A stretch of 64,000 bases of DNA from JANQHO01 sp965218075 (GCA_965218075.1 CBDCJZ010000003.1:1798001-1862000); one strand, 5' to 3'; shown: positions 37,755 through 47,989, counted from the stretch's first letter. Notes: generated by a model not told the origin, from the sequence alone. Numbers and translations: made by a program.

Positions 37755-40700
37755 TTAATCTTTATGGATATTGCTTCCGTTTTTGCTTATCGTCCCGTCG
37801 ACCGCGAGATTGACCTTGATCGGATTGGCAGCTTGCCAAGCTTTAGTAGGACCCTTGATACTCCAACAGTAAGGAAACTTAATTGTTTTGATTTCGGATT
37901 CAGTAGCCAGGCGGAAGTAGTAGTCCTCAGACGATAATTTTTGTACTCGGTACAAATGATCGCGCAGCAATTTTTTATCGGGCTTGTCCCAATCGATCTC
38001 CTCGTCCCTCAATCCCAGCAAGAACATATCGTTGTGCTGCAAGGTCGTTACGATCTCGACGTCATCCTTCGGCAATTGGAAGAGTTCTTGTCCGTCTCTC
38101 TTCCGTCTGACTGCTTCGAAGAAGGTTACGACTTCTTCCGCCAGCTGTCCTTCGCTATCATGATAGATTATGGCATGGTGATTGCCTCCGTGTACGCTGG
38201 TTTCAACCCAGCGATTCGTACCCTCTTTCAATTGCACGGCTCCGGTCGAATTCTCGGCGATGCGTACTTTGCGAACCGGTATCGGCTTGCCGTTGTGAAT
38301 CTTTGCATTGCAATTCTTTAATTGCAGTGGTTCCTTGAAGGCGGTCTTGAAGGCTTCGCTTTTCTCATCGTACTTGCCGTCATTTTTCTTGGGCACTTTC
38401 TTGTATTCCAGTCGTTCGCAGGCGAGTTCTCTGATCTTTTCATCGACGATCTTCGGGAACATGGCCGGAGTGAGGTCGGTCAATGGCTTGCGGATGTGAA
38501 ATCCCTCTTTCTTCGTTATGGGATTCTTGCGTTTGCCGTAATTGCTTTCCTTGTGCAGCTGACCTCGAGCAGCAACGCCCTTATTCGTGTATTTACTTCC
38601 GTTCTTCTTGGTCTTGTGATTACGGACGGTCAGGACTCGGCTGACCTTGCGATGCGAGACCAGAATCTGATCGACGGCATCCTTGACGTTTTTCCTGAAA
38701 TTCGTCCACGGTGGGGTGATATCCGGCTTGTAATTATTCCCTTTCTTGTATCGATTCCATTTGCTGAGTTGCTGCAGATGTTCGGGTTTCAAACAGGCGA
38801 TAACGATGGCATCGATGGCGTGGTGGCGGTGATCGGATCGGTTCTTGATGTCGTCACTGTCGTTCAATATCTTATTCAATTCCCAATGACGGCGAAAGTG
38901 GGCCGTCATCTGTCCGGGATTGACGCTGACCTCCTTTGGGCAAATCTTCTTGAGGTAATCCTTGGCTGACCGGCTGATGTAGCGGGTATCGTTCAACTGG
39001 CGAGAGACGAAATCGTCGTCGACTGTTTCCTTGACGAAGAGCAGGAATTTTCGGTAGCGATCGGGAAATTTTTTGCGGTCACCCTTCGCGAATAATTCTT
39101 TAACTCCTTGCTTCACTTTCTCCCATTTCTTGGGATCAGAACCATAGAATTCGTAGGGGGTTTTGTTACCTTTCGCCTGGTTTTCATCGGCGTAACAGAG
39201 GGTCTTGTTGTTGAAACTATCGTTCAGGGAGCGACTCCAGGGGACGATGTGTTCGATCTGGATTTCGCCGCTGAATAATTTTTCTATTCCTATGTTGTTC
39301 CCCGTGTATGGGCAGGTATGCTGGCATTCCTCCCAGAGTTTGTATTTCAGGATATTGTCGTGATTGATGGTTTTATTGTATTCCTTTAATTTGTCCTTGA
39401 CCTCATCATTGTACTTTCCTCGTTGTTTCTGTTCCCATTTGATTTCTTCTCGTTTCTTCTTGGAATTTTTTAGATCGCGAGCCAGTTCCACCTTGATTTT
39501 CTTGAAGGGTCCGTGTTTTTCCAGGAGGACATTGACGAGTTTGCGTAGTTCGAACAGGGCTTGGATCACGATGGGATTGCGCAGATTCTGGATTTCCCGA
39601 TCGGCGTCTGGTCCAGATGGCAAACAACCCCGTATCTCCTCTTCCTTGATGACGCTGTGGTGATAAAGTTTTTGCAATCGTTTTTCGTCAAGCTGATAGT
39701 TCTGTTTCAGGTAATTCTTCAGCTTCTCCATATAGCCGCCCGTTTCACCGGAGCCGACCCTGTCCACGACTTCCCGCTTGAGCGAAATTTTTTCGTCTAG
39801 TTTTAAATCCTGCCAACGTTCGCCCATGGCTTTCTTCACGCCCGCCAGAGCCACCGCTTGATGGTAGGGATAGTCGGGGAGAAATTTCAAGATGGCGTTG
39901 ATCGCCTTTCGGCTCAGATTGGCGTAATCGGATGTGAATTTAATCTTCTTCAACGTGTCGATCTGCTTTTCGTCCAGTCGCCATTTTTCTCGAGCGTATT
40001 TTTCCAGCCAATCCTGATCGGTCGCTGAAAAGCAGACATGCCAGATATATTCTTGTTTCTCGTCGCTCTTATCGTCCCAATCCTTGAAAATTTTGTTTAA
40101 CTGCCGGATGACCGTGGATCCGACGATCTTGTCCTCGAGTCCCTTCTTCTTGCCGTCATTCTCTGGTTTCTGGTAATTGAAGGCATACTCATCGAATTTC
40201 ATTTTTAAGGCTTCCTTAACGATCGTCTTGAATGTCGGCTTGTCCTTGCTCAACAAATAGTCGACGACCTTTTGCCGTTCTTCCTTATTCAATTTCTTGC
40301 CGTCGTATTCTACCGTGTGACTCCATTGCCAGGCGCGGAATTTCTCGAAGGGGATGCAAGATTTCGGAGCGCGGCGTTTCGAGGGTTCGAAGCTACATTT
40401 GCCGATCAGGTATTTCTGTGACCTGAGAGGGCGCTGATGAAAGATTACGCCTTCTTTCTTTAACTTAACAGTGCTGGTTTTGTACTGATCGAGCTCTCTT
40501 CCGATTTTATGCATCAGCGTTTCAGTCAACTCGGGGTGGTGGGAGGCTTGCTCCTTCCATATCTCATAGAATTTCTCGATCTCTAACTTAACAGTGCTGG
40601 TTTTGTACTGATCGAGCTCTCCTCCGATTTTATGCATCAGCGTTTCAGTCAACTCGGGGTGGTGGGAGGCTTGCTCCTTCCATATTTCATAGAATTTCTC

Positions 40701-41648
40701 GATCTCTAACTTAACAGTGCCGGTTTTGCACTGATCGAGCTCTCTTCCGATTTTATGCATCAGCGTTTCAGTCAACTCGGGGTGGTGGGAGGCTTGCTCC
40801 TTCCATATTTCATAGAATTTCTCGATCTCTAACTTAACAGTGCTGGTTTTGTACTGATCGAGCTCTCCTCCGATTTTATGCATCAGCGTTTCAGTCAACT
40901 CGGGGTGGTGGGAGGTTTGCTCCTTCCATATTTCATAGAATTTCTCGATCTCTAACTTAACAGTGCTGGTTTTGTCCTGTTTGAACTCTCCTCCTATTTC
41001 GTGCATCAGCGTTTCAGTCAACTCGGGGTGGTGGGAGGCTTGCTTCCGCCATACTTCATAAAATTCATCCAGGTACATTTGGCGGGTGGTATAGCGGTTG
41101 AGAATACGTTTTTGATGCGGATCCAGAGATGCCAGAAACTTGCCTAGGCTGCCGTGTTGTTTAATGCACTCCTCGGTTTCGTTGATGCCGGTTTTTCCAT
41201 CCTTGCCTTCATTCATGACGCCTTCCTTCTTGTCGTCCCCAGTTTTTCGGTTGCTCTTGAAACCGCGTCGTTGGGAAAGGTGATAGAAAATGCGCCCTAA
41301 TTCCCGCAAGGATATTTTTTCGTCCCATGCCTTTTTGCGGAATTCATAGGGATCGATCTTGAACCATTTTTTGATCTCCTCCTCTTCCTTTTCCAGCGGC
41401 ATCATCTCGTTTTCCTGCAATAAACAGCTCAGTAATTTACGGCGCATCTTGCGACGAAATTGTTGTCTTCGGGCACCCCGAGCGTTTCGTCGGGTTTCAT
41501 TCTTGGATACTTCCGAGCCATTTGTTTCTCGATTGACGCCTTCGGGAAAGACTCTGACACCGCTGTCTTGGATTTTTTGCTGTTTATCGATCACGGTCCA
41601 GCCGATGGAATTGGATCCCAGATCCAGTCCTAAAACTTTATTATTCAT
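37755..41648 (-). CDS. cas9: Cas9 effector nuclease, type II-C, with expanded REC repeats
   Basis: RNA-guided DNA endonuclease of 1297 residues. RuvC-I is VLGLDLGSNSIGWTVID with the catalytic aspartate at residue 9, then an arginine-rich bridge helix (ETRRNARGARRQQFRRKMRR). The recognition lobe contains five 41-residue tandem repeats (about residues 192-396). RuvC-II is KKIKVELARDL, the HNH domain has QIEHIVPWSRS near 800 with NNKTLCYADENQAKGNK, and RuvC-III is HHAIDAIVIAC near 942. All catalytic residues are present. Without four extra repeats it would be about 1133 residues, a normal type II-C size. It lies opposite to cas1-cas2, 17 kb away, and its base composition (30 of 60 G or C in line 38641) differs sharply from cas1. 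Confidence 0.95.
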   Translation of the reverse strand: MNNKVLGLDLGSNSIGWTVIDKQQKIQDSGVRVFPEGVNRETNGSEVSKNETRRNARGARRQQFRRKMRRKLLSCLLQENEMMPLEKEEEEIKKWFKIDPYEFRKKAWDEKISLRELGRIFYHLSQRRGFKSNRKTGDDKKEGVMNEGKDGKTGINETEECIKQHGSLGKFLASLDPHQKRILNRYTTRQMYLDEFYEVWRKQASHHPELTETLMHEIGGEFKQDKTSTVKLEIEKFYEIWKEQTSHHPELTETLMHKIGGELDQYKTSTVKLEIEKFYEIWKEQASHHPELTETLMHKIGRELDQCKTGTVKLEIEKFYEIWKEQASHHPELTETLMHKIGGELDQYKTSTVKLEIEKFYEIWKEQASHHPELTETLMHKIGRELDQYKTSTVKLKKEGVIFHQRPLRSQKYLIGKCSFEPSKRRAPKSCIPFEKFRAWQWSHTVEYDGKKLNKEERQKVVDYLLSKDKPTFKTIVKEALKMKFDEYAFNYQKPENDGKKKGLEDKIVGSTVIRQLNKIFKDWDDKSDEKQEYIWHVCFSATDQDWLEKYAREKWRLDEKQIDTLKKIKFTSDYANLSRKAINAILKFLPDYPYHQAVALAGVKKAMGERWQDLKLDEKISLKREVVDRVGSGETGGYMEKLKNYLKQNYQLDEKRLQKLYHHSVIKEEEIRGCLPSGPDADREIQNLRNPIVIQALFELRKLVNVLLEKHGPFKKIKVELARDLKNSKKKREEIKWEQKQRGKYNDEVKDKLKEYNKTINHDNILKYKLWEECQHTCPYTGNNIGIEKLFSGEIQIEHIVPWSRSLNDSFNNKTLCYADENQAKGNKTPYEFYGSDPKKWEKVKQGVKELFAKGDRKKFPDRYRKFLLFVKETVDDDFVSRQLNDTRYISRSAKDYLKKICPKEVSVNPGQMTAHFRRHWELNKILNDSDDIKNRSDHRHHAIDAIVIACLKPEHLQQLSKWNRYKKGNNYKPDITPPWTNFRKNVKDAVDQILVSHRKVSRVLTVRNHKTKKNGSKYTNKGVAARGQLHKESNYGKRKNPITKKEGFHIRKPLTDLTPAMFPKIVDEKIRELACERLEYKKVPKKNDGKYDEKSEAFKTAFKEPLQLKNCNAKIHNGKPIPVRKVRIAENSTGAVQLKEGTNRWVETSVHGGNHHAIIYHDSEGQLAEEVVTFFEAVRRKRDGQELFQLPKDDVEIVTTLQHNDMFLLGLRDEEIDWDKPDKKLLRDHLYRVQKLSSEDYYFRLATESEIKTIKFPYCWSIKGPTKAWQAANPIKVNLAVDGTISKNGSNIHKD
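40461..41075 (-). repeat. five 123-bp tandem repeats inside cas9
   Basis: Units begin at 40461, 40584, 40707, 40830 and 40953, exactly 123 bp apart, so the frame is kept. The encoded unit runs from KLEIEKFYEIWKEQ through SHHPELTETLMHKIG to ELDQYKTSTV. The three inner units differ by only a few bases; the unit at 40953 is the most diverged and is probably the ancestral copy, since it joins YLDEFYEVWRKQ directly. Confidence 0.97.
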
Positions 41649-42277
41649 ATATAATTTTTGTCGTCCGAAATTACAAAAAATCAGAGGTTAGCTATCGTTA
41701 GTGGATAGTTTATGGAATAGTAAAGGAACAAATTATAAGGGGAGATAGGAGATGGAAGTAAATGAATCCTAAATTTTGGAGCTAAGCGAATTAAAGGGTA
41801 AAAGAAGGAGAGGGAGCTTATGACAAAACAATGGTATTCCGGGCTTATTAACGTAATGGAGGAGTCTATCAAAAATTGTTAACAAATTGCTCAAGGGTCA
41901 GTCTAAAAGCCATTATGGGACAAAGTAGATTTAGACAGCTATGATACATTCAGTATAGATGAAAAGCCTACAATAGCTCAGTGGATTTAGGATACAGAAA
42001 GCATTATACATTTTATAGATTAAATCATGCTACGGATGAACTTGTAAAAGATCAATCTCATAGCACAATGGTATTGAAAGATTCTAGGGATACGCTAAAA
42101 CCGGATGTTAAGTTTAAAGAGATGCGTTAAAAACAAATCTTTATTATATTTGAAAGAAATCGAGTTACGGTATGATAACCGTAACAATAGTTATATGAAT
42201 GTTATATAAGTTGCTGTTGAAAAATTTTGGAAACAGTCCTTTGAACTGGTCATGTCCCTAATCTCAAAACCAACCCC
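41649..42277 (+). other. gap with a frameshifted remnant at about 41915-42130
   Basis: The top strand reads LWDKVDLDSYDTFSIDEKPT, then after a frame change LGYRKHYTFYRLNHATDELV and DSRDTLKPDVKFKEMR, ending at the TAA at 42130. It looks like a once-coding stretch, but I do not recognise it. At 42205-42234 lies a reverse copy of the dispersed element seen at 1416 and 17575. No anti-repeat to the CRISPR repeat was found upstream of cas9. Confidence 0.4.
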
Positions 42278-43444
42278 ATGAGCTTTATCCTTTTTGACGA
42301 TAAAAAAATTAGAGAGCAACTGTTGCCTCTTACTTTCACTCGTCCAGTAGCAGAGCTCAGGGTGGGAATATTAACTATCAAGGAGAAATGGGAGAAAAGA
42401 TTAGCTGGGAGATGGTCGTGGAAAACAGAGAAGTACCTTTCGGAAAAGTATCCTGTTAATAAAGGGGGAAATAATTACTTGATTAATGCATCGGTCTGCC
42501 CTACGAAAGAATTAGTAGAGGCCATCCAAAAATTAGAGAAGGGAAGCACGTTGCAGAAAAAGGGAATAGTAATAGCTTGTCATTTAAACGACGATACATT
42601 GGAGATTCCTTTGGAGCGTAACCGAATTGAGTTTGAAGGAGAATTTAATACTATAGAAAATCTCTGGGATATATTTTACAAAAATGGAGCAGAATTGGAG
42701 TCGGATTTCAACCTCATCACTAAGGCGAGGGCATCGGCTAAATTAAGCTGTACCAATACGATTTTAGGTGATCGAATTTTTGTAGAAGATGGGGTAGAGG
42801 TAGAATGTGCCATATTGAATACACTTTCAGGCCCAATTTACCTAGGCAAAAATTCGACTGTGATGGAAGGTTCGGTAATAAGAGGAGGGCTAGCTTTATG
42901 TGAGCACGCTCAACTAAAGATCGGTGCAAAAATATATGGACCAACAACTATTGGCCCCTATAGCAAGGTAGGAGGAGAAGTAAACAATTGCGTGATTATT
43001 GGTTATTCTAGTAAAGGACATGACGGATTTTTAGGAAACAGCGTACTGGGAGAATGGTGTAATATAGGGGCTAACAGTAATAACTCTAACCTCAAGAATA
43101 ATTACTATGAAGTTAAGCTGTGGAATTATGTCACCAAGAGGTTTGAAAAAACGGGTAAGCAGTTTTGTGGACTCATTATGGGCGATCATTCCAAATGTGG
43201 CATTAATACGATGTTCAATACCGGAACAGTGGTAGGGGTAAGCGCCAATGTTTTTGGAACGGGATTTCCCCGTAATTTTATCCCATCTTATTCTTGGGGC
43301 GGTGCAGCTGGCTTTAGGGAATACAAATTTGATAAGGCTGTGGATACGGCTGCCATAGTAATGCAGAGAAGAGGAATTGAGCTAGATGAAATAGAAAAGA
43401 ATATTCTCAAGCATGTTTATAAGCTTACCAGCATCTTTCACTAA
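42278..43444 (+). CDS. GlmU-like putative sugar nucleotidyltransferase
   Basis: A 388-residue protein with the Bacteroidota-type GlmU N-terminal domain (MSFILFDDKKIREQLLPLTF, TRPVAELRVGILTIKEKW) and a C-terminal left-handed beta-helix of hexapeptide repeats (ILGDRIFVEDGVEVE, GPIYLGKNSTVMEGSVI). The canonical pyrophosphorylase loop LAAGxGTRM is absent, as in this subfamily. It is likely involved in activated-sugar or cell-wall precursor metabolism, but the substrate cannot be told. Intact and native in composition; the next gene, lon, starts 90 bases downstream. Confidence 0.8.
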   Translation: MSFILFDDKKIREQLLPLTFTRPVAELRVGILTIKEKWEKRLAGRWSWKTEKYLSEKYPVNKGGNNYLINASVCPTKELVEAIQKLEKGSTLQKKGIVIACHLNDDTLEIPLERNRIEFEGEFNTIENLWDIFYKNGAELESDFNLITKARASAKLSCTNTILGDRIFVEDGVEVECAILNTLSGPIYLGKNSTVMEGSVIRGGLALCEHAQLKIGAKIYGPTTIGPYSKVGGEVNNCVIIGYSSKGHDGFLGNSVLGEWCNIGANSNNSNLKNNYYEVKLWNYVTKRFEKTGKQFCGLIMGDHSKCGINTMFNTGTVVGVSANVFGTGFPRNFIPSYSWGGAAGFREYKFDKAVDTAAIVMQRRGIELDEIEKNILKHVYKLTSIFH

Positions 43445-43534
43445 ACAAATTCCTTTGGCACAGAGGTTGACTTATCATAATAGCCGCTTCCCTAAACAGA
43501 TGTTTTTCATGTCAATTTGGCTAACTATTGAAAA

Positions 43535-45994
43535 ATGAAGTCCAGAGACCGATCTGATCTTGACAACCTGTCATTGGATGACCTTATAAGCAAAGAGACA
43601 GAATTTATCCCTTTAATGACCAATGAAGATGAGGATGATATAGAGAGGGAAGAGTTGCCTTCTGAGCTGTCGATTCTTCCCTTGCGCAATACGGTCCTTT
43701 TCCCCGGAGTAGTAATTCCCATTACTGCTGGAAGAGATAAATCCATTAAGCTATTGCAAAAAGCCAATAAAGAAGATAAAATTATTGGGGTAATAAGTCA
43801 GAGCGATGCTGAAAATGAAGATCCTGGACGGGACGATATTTATCGGATAGGAACCATAGCCCGAATACTACGGATGTTTAAAATGCCTGATGGCAATACT
43901 ACTGTGATTATCCAAGGTAAAAAACGGTTTGCTCTCAAAGAGTTCATTTCTGAAGAGCCCTTTTTAAGGGCCAAAGTTGAAGTGATAGAAGAGAAAAAAG
44001 AGAGCCGTAAGGATCCCAAATTTGGGATCTTGATGGATTCCATTAAAGAACTTGCTACACGGATTATAAAAGAATCACCCAATATTCCCAGCGAAGCAGT
44101 TTTTGCTTTGAAAAATATTGAGAGCGATGCTTTTCTGCTCAATTTTATTTCTTCCAACATGAATCTCGATGTGAAAAAAAAACAAAAAATGCTGGAGATA
44201 AATGAGATGAGGAAAAGAGCTAATGAGGTTCTCAAGCACTTAAATGTGGAGTTACAAATGCTTGAAATGAAAAACGAGATTCAGAGCAAGGTAAAGGTTG
44301 AGTTTGATCAGCAACAACGCGAGTACTTCTTATATCAACAGATGAAACAGATACAGGAAGAACTGGGTGGCGGCAGCTTAGAGACGGAGCTAGAGGAAAT
44401 GTGTGCACGGGGAAAGGAAAAGAAATGGTCCAAAGAGGTAGCCGAAATTTTTGAAAAAGGAGTTATTAAGCTACGGCGTGTCAATCCTCAGATTCCGGAA
44501 TATAGCATACAGCGTAATTATCTAGAGTTTTTACTCGATTTGCCATGGGGAGAACACAGCAAAGATTCTTTTGACCTTACAAAGGCCAAAAAAATATTAG
44601 ACCGCGATCACTATGGATTAGACAAAGTTAAAGAAAGAATTATAGAGCATTTGGCGGTGCTCAAAATCAAAGGGGATATGAAGGGCCCTATTCTTTGTCT
44701 TTATGGGCCTCCTGGGGTAGGTAAGACCAGTTTGGGCAAATCTATTGCTGATGCCCTGAGTCGCAAATATGTGCGTATGTCATTAGGAGGTCTGCGAGAC
44801 GAAGCCGAAATACGAGGACATCGTAAGACTTATATAGGAGCTATGCCGGGTAGGATAGTACAAAACATTAAAAAAGCGGGTGCTTCCAATCCAGTTTTTG
44901 TTCTAGATGAGATTGACAAATTGGCAAGTGATAGTCACAGTGACCCATCGTCTGCCATGCTCGAAGTGCTGGATTCCGAACAAAACAATGAGTTTTACGA
45001 TAACTATTTAGAAATGGGCTATAATCTTAGTAAGGTTATGTTTATAGCTACTGCTAATAACCTCAGAACTATTCACCCGGCCTTGCGTGACCGTATGGAA
45101 GTGATAGAGATTAACGGCTATACGGTTGAGGAAAAAATAGAAATAGCCCAAAAGCATCTCCTACTCAAACAACTGAAAGAACACGGTCTTAATAAGAAAG
45201 ATCTCAGCATTAGTAAAAACCCTCTCGAGTTTACTATTGATAATTATACCCGTGAATCTGGGGTAAGAGAACTGAATAAAACTCTGGCTAAATTAGTCCG
45301 TTATGCAGCTAAGAATATTGCTATGGAGGAAGAATATCAGACGAAGCTTGATAGAGTAAAAGTGGAAGAAATATTAGGTTCTCCCAGGTTTAATAAAGAC
45401 AAATACCAAGGTAATGATATCGCCGGGGTGGTAACAGGTTTAGCCTGGACTCCGGCAGGGGGAGATATACTTTTTATAGAGTCGTCTCTCAATAAGGGAA
45501 AAGGCAAGCTAACAGTTACTGGAAATCTTGGGGACATAATGAAAGAGTCAGCTGTTATTGCCATGGCTTATTTGAAGGCTCATGCTGATGAATTCGAGAT
45601 ACCCCACGAGGATTTTGATAAATGGAACGTTCACATTCACTTTCCGGAAGGGGCAATACCTAAAGATGGCCCTTCAGCAGGTATTACCATTTTAACCTCT
45701 TTAGCATCGCTGTTTACTCAACGAAAAGTAAAAAGCTATTTAGCTATGACTGGTGAGATAACTCTTAGGGGTAGAGTTCTTCCGGTAGGGGGGATTAAAG
45801 AGAAAATACTGGCTGCTAAGCGAGCTGGAATAAAGGAAATTATTCTCAGTGAAGAAAATCAAAAAGACGTGAAGGATATAAATGAAAATTATCTCAAGAA
45901 ATTGCAATTCCATTATGTGAAAAATATGATGGAGGTAATCCGTATTTCACTTACCCGCCAAATAGTAAAAACCCCGTTGAAGGCTATAGCCTGA
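43535..45994 (+). CDS. lon: ATP-dependent protease Lon
   Basis: Cytoplasmic AAA+ serine protease for damaged and regulatory proteins. The 819-residue protein has the LAN substrate domain (LSILPLRNTVLFPGVVIPIT), Walker A LYGPPGVGKTSLGKS near residue 392, Walker B VFVLDEIDKL, and the C-terminal Ser-Lys protease with PKDGPSAGIT (serine near 714) and GIKEKILAAKRAG (lysine near 757). The acidic N-terminal extension is usual in Bacteroidota. Intact. Confidence 0.97.
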   Translation: MKSRDRSDLDNLSLDDLISKETEFIPLMTNEDEDDIEREELPSELSILPLRNTVLFPGVVIPITAGRDKSIKLLQKANKEDKIIGVISQSDAENEDPGRDDIYRIGTIARILRMFKMPDGNTTVIIQGKKRFALKEFISEEPFLRAKVEVIEEKKESRKDPKFGILMDSIKELATRIIKESPNIPSEAVFALKNIESDAFLLNFISSNMNLDVKKKQKMLEINEMRKRANEVLKHLNVELQMLEMKNEIQSKVKVEFDQQQREYFLYQQMKQIQEELGGGSLETELEEMCARGKEKKWSKEVAEIFEKGVIKLRRVNPQIPEYSIQRNYLEFLLDLPWGEHSKDSFDLTKAKKILDRDHYGLDKVKERIIEHLAVLKIKGDMKGPILCLYGPPGVGKTSLGKSIADALSRKYVRMSLGGLRDEAEIRGHRKTYIGAMPGRIVQNIKKAGASNPVFVLDEIDKLASDSHSDPSSAMLEVLDSEQNNEFYDNYLEMGYNLSKVMFIATANNLRTIHPALRDRMEVIEINGYTVEEKIEIAQKHLLLKQLKEHGLNKKDLSISKNPLEFTIDNYTRESGVRELNKTLAKLVRYAAKNIAMEEEYQTKLDRVKVEEILGSPRFNKDKYQGNDIAGVVTGLAWTPAGGDILFIESSLNKGKGKLTVTGNLGDIMKESAVIAMAYLKAHADEFEIPHEDFDKWNVHIHFPEGAIPKDGPSAGITILTSLASLFTQRKVKSYLAMTGEITLRGRVLPVGGIKEKILAAKRAGIKEIILSEENQKDVKDINENYLKKLQFHYVKNMMEVIRISLTRQIVKTPLKAIA

Positions 45995-46070
45995 ATATTT
46001 TAATTTCTTTACTCATTTCAATAGATATGAAAATTCTCCGTTAATTGGGGGAATCTCATTTTCTTGCTCT

Positions 46071-47093
46071 ATGCGAAAATCTGTTGCGCTGCTAGTTTTT
46101 AGCATTTCTTCGACTTTGTGGGCTCAGATTGGGGGTGGTTCCATTTATCAGTTTTTAAACTTAGTGCCTTCAGCTCGAATTGCCGCTCAGGGAGGTAACG
46201 CTATAGCCAATGTTGAGAACGATCTGAATTTTGCCATTTGGAATCCCTCATTGCTCAATAAAGAAATGCACGGGCAGGCTAGTGTTAGTATGGTAGATCA
46301 CGTAAGTGACATCATTATTGGCGACCTGAACTATGCCCATCATTTTGACAGTATAGGAACTTTTTTTGTCAGTATTAAATTCGTGGATTATGGCAATTTC
46401 GATCGCACAGATGTTTTGGGTGTGAAACAGGGAACTTTTACTGTTACTGATTATGTTTTGAATGTGGGATATTCATATACAGTAGATACTAATTGGCGAG
46501 TTGGGAGTACCCTTAAATTTATCAATTCTGCTTATGACGAGTTTACCTCTTACGGTTTTGCTGGAGATTTGGCAGCTATTTACCAGATCCCGTCCAAAAG
46601 AATTGTGATTGCCTTGGTGGCTAAAAACCTCGGTTTTCAATTTAACCCATATAGTAATGAGAATAAAACATTGCCATTCGAAATACAGTTGGGCTTTTCT
46701 AATCGCTTTAAGCATCTACCTTTAGGTTGGCAGATTACTTTAGAACAACTGGAGACATGGGATTTGCGTTACAGCAATTCGGCTAGCACACAAATCAATC
46801 AATTTACAGGTGGGGCTGATGGTAACTTCCCCTCAGTGTGGAACAATATCTTTCGTCATGTAGTGCTAGGGGTAGAACTTTCACCCATTAAAAGTTTTAA
46901 CTTGCAATTTGGTTATAACTTTAGAAAAAGACAAGAACTTAACTTGAAGACTCGCAGGACATCAGCTGGATTTTCATTTGGACTGGGCTTTAAAATTTAC
47001 AAGTTTCGTCTTAGTTACGGACGCAATATGCATCACATCTCCGGTAGTGCCAATCACTTCTCTATCATTGCCGATTTACAAGACTTTAGGTGA
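46071..47093 (+). CDS. porQ: type IX secretion system protein PorQ
   Basis: Outer-membrane barrel of the PorV/PorQ family that helps attach type IX cargo at the surface. The 340-residue protein has a signal ending in SSTLWAQ, then GGGSIYQFLNLVPSARIAAQ, the family signature, and GNAIANVENDLNFAIWNPS. Alternating strand patterns run to the aromatic C-terminus. It overlaps cmk by four bases, a pairing conserved across Bacteroidota. It implies a type IX system in this organism, in line with the sorting-domain pseudogene at 58.8-60.6 kb. Confidence 0.92.
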   Translation: MRKSVALLVFSISSTLWAQIGGGSIYQFLNLVPSARIAAQGGNAIANVENDLNFAIWNPSLLNKEMHGQASVSMVDHVSDIIIGDLNYAHHFDSIGTFFVSIKFVDYGNFDRTDVLGVKQGTFTVTDYVLNVGYSYTVDTNWRVGSTLKFINSAYDEFTSYGFAGDLAAIYQIPSKRIVIALVAKNLGFQFNPYSNENKTLPFEIQLGFSNRFKHLPLGWQITLEQLETWDLRYSNSASTQINQFTGGADGNFPSVWNNIFRHVVLGVELSPIKSFNLQFGYNFRKRQELNLKTRRTSAGFSFGLGFKIYKFRLSYGRNMHHISGSANHFSIIADLQDFR

Positions 47094-47785
47094 TAAAAAA
47101 TTCGGGGATTAACATTGCTATAGACGGTTACTCATCTACTGGTAAAAGTACTTTAGCTAAAAGTCTAGCAGCCAAATTAGGTTATCGGCATATTGATACA
47201 GGAGCTATGTACAGAGCCGTAACTCTATTTGGTTTAAGGAAAGGTTTGATTGATTCTAATAGATCAATAAGCCGCACTTTGGTATTTAGAGCCGAAGCTG
47301 AGGCAAAACTTGAGTTCAGGTTTAATCCCGAGAAAAACTGCTCCGAGATTTTTATGAACAACGAAAACGTAGAAGAAGAAATCCGAGAAATGAAAGTTGC
47401 TCATAACGTAAGTGAAGTGGCGGCTATTTCAGAGATCAGGAGTTCTTTGGTAAACCAGCAACGAGAGATGGCTAAAAATAAAAAAATAGTGATGAATGGT
47501 AGAGATATTGGTACAGTAGTGTTACCTGATGCTGAGCTCAAGATTTTTATGACAGCCAACGAAGAAGTGAGAATAGAGCGAAGGTTTAGAGATTTACAAG
47601 CTAAGTGGGAAGAAGCTAGGAAGGAGGAAATAGCAAAAAACATAAATGAACGCGATCATAAAGATTCCAATAGAGCGGACAGTCCCCTGAAACAGGCTGT
47701 GGATGCTGTTTTATTGGATAATTCCGATTTGACTCCCGAAGAACAAATGGAAATGGCTTTAGACTGGGTTAAAGAAAAGCTCTAA
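47090..47785 (+). CDS. cmk: cytidylate kinase
   Basis: Phosphorylates CMP and dCMP with ATP. It begins at a GTG overlapping the porQ stop, and the start is fixed by INIAIDGYSSTGKSTLAKSL, the P-loop at residues 7-21. YRHIDTGAMYRAV and VMNGRDIGTVVLPDAELKIF are further family motifs; the lid region has RDHKDSNRADSPLKQA. At 231 residues it is normal. Translational coupling with porQ is likely. Confidence 0.95.
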   Translation: MIKNSGINIAIDGYSSTGKSTLAKSLAAKLGYRHIDTGAMYRAVTLFGLRKGLIDSNRSISRTLVFRAEAEAKLEFRFNPEKNCSEIFMNNENVEEEIREMKVAHNVSEVAAISEIRSSLVNQQREMAKNKKIVMNGRDIGTVVLPDAELKIFMTANEEVRIERRFRDLQAKWEEARKEEIAKNINERDHKDSNRADSPLKQAVDAVLLDNSDLTPEEQMEMALDWVKEKL

Positions 47786-47989
47786 AAAAATTGTAATATC
47801 TAATAGTTAATACTTAGTCTGAAGTTAGGAATGAATTAATGAAGGAGATAAACTATTGATTTGTCTTAAATATGCCGAAGATCAGCATTTTACTTTTTCT
47901 CCCCTCTTCCCAAAGACTGACTCTTCCATTTCCAGTTCTTCTCACTCAGTGACTCTGAGAATAGCTTGTGTAGAATGCTTAGCACGCTT

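Noticed and set aside
38322..38969. A 215-residue open frame opposite cas9
   Set aside because: It is a shadow of cas9 on the other strand, with no recognisable motif, while cas9 carries clear catalytic motifs in the same bases.
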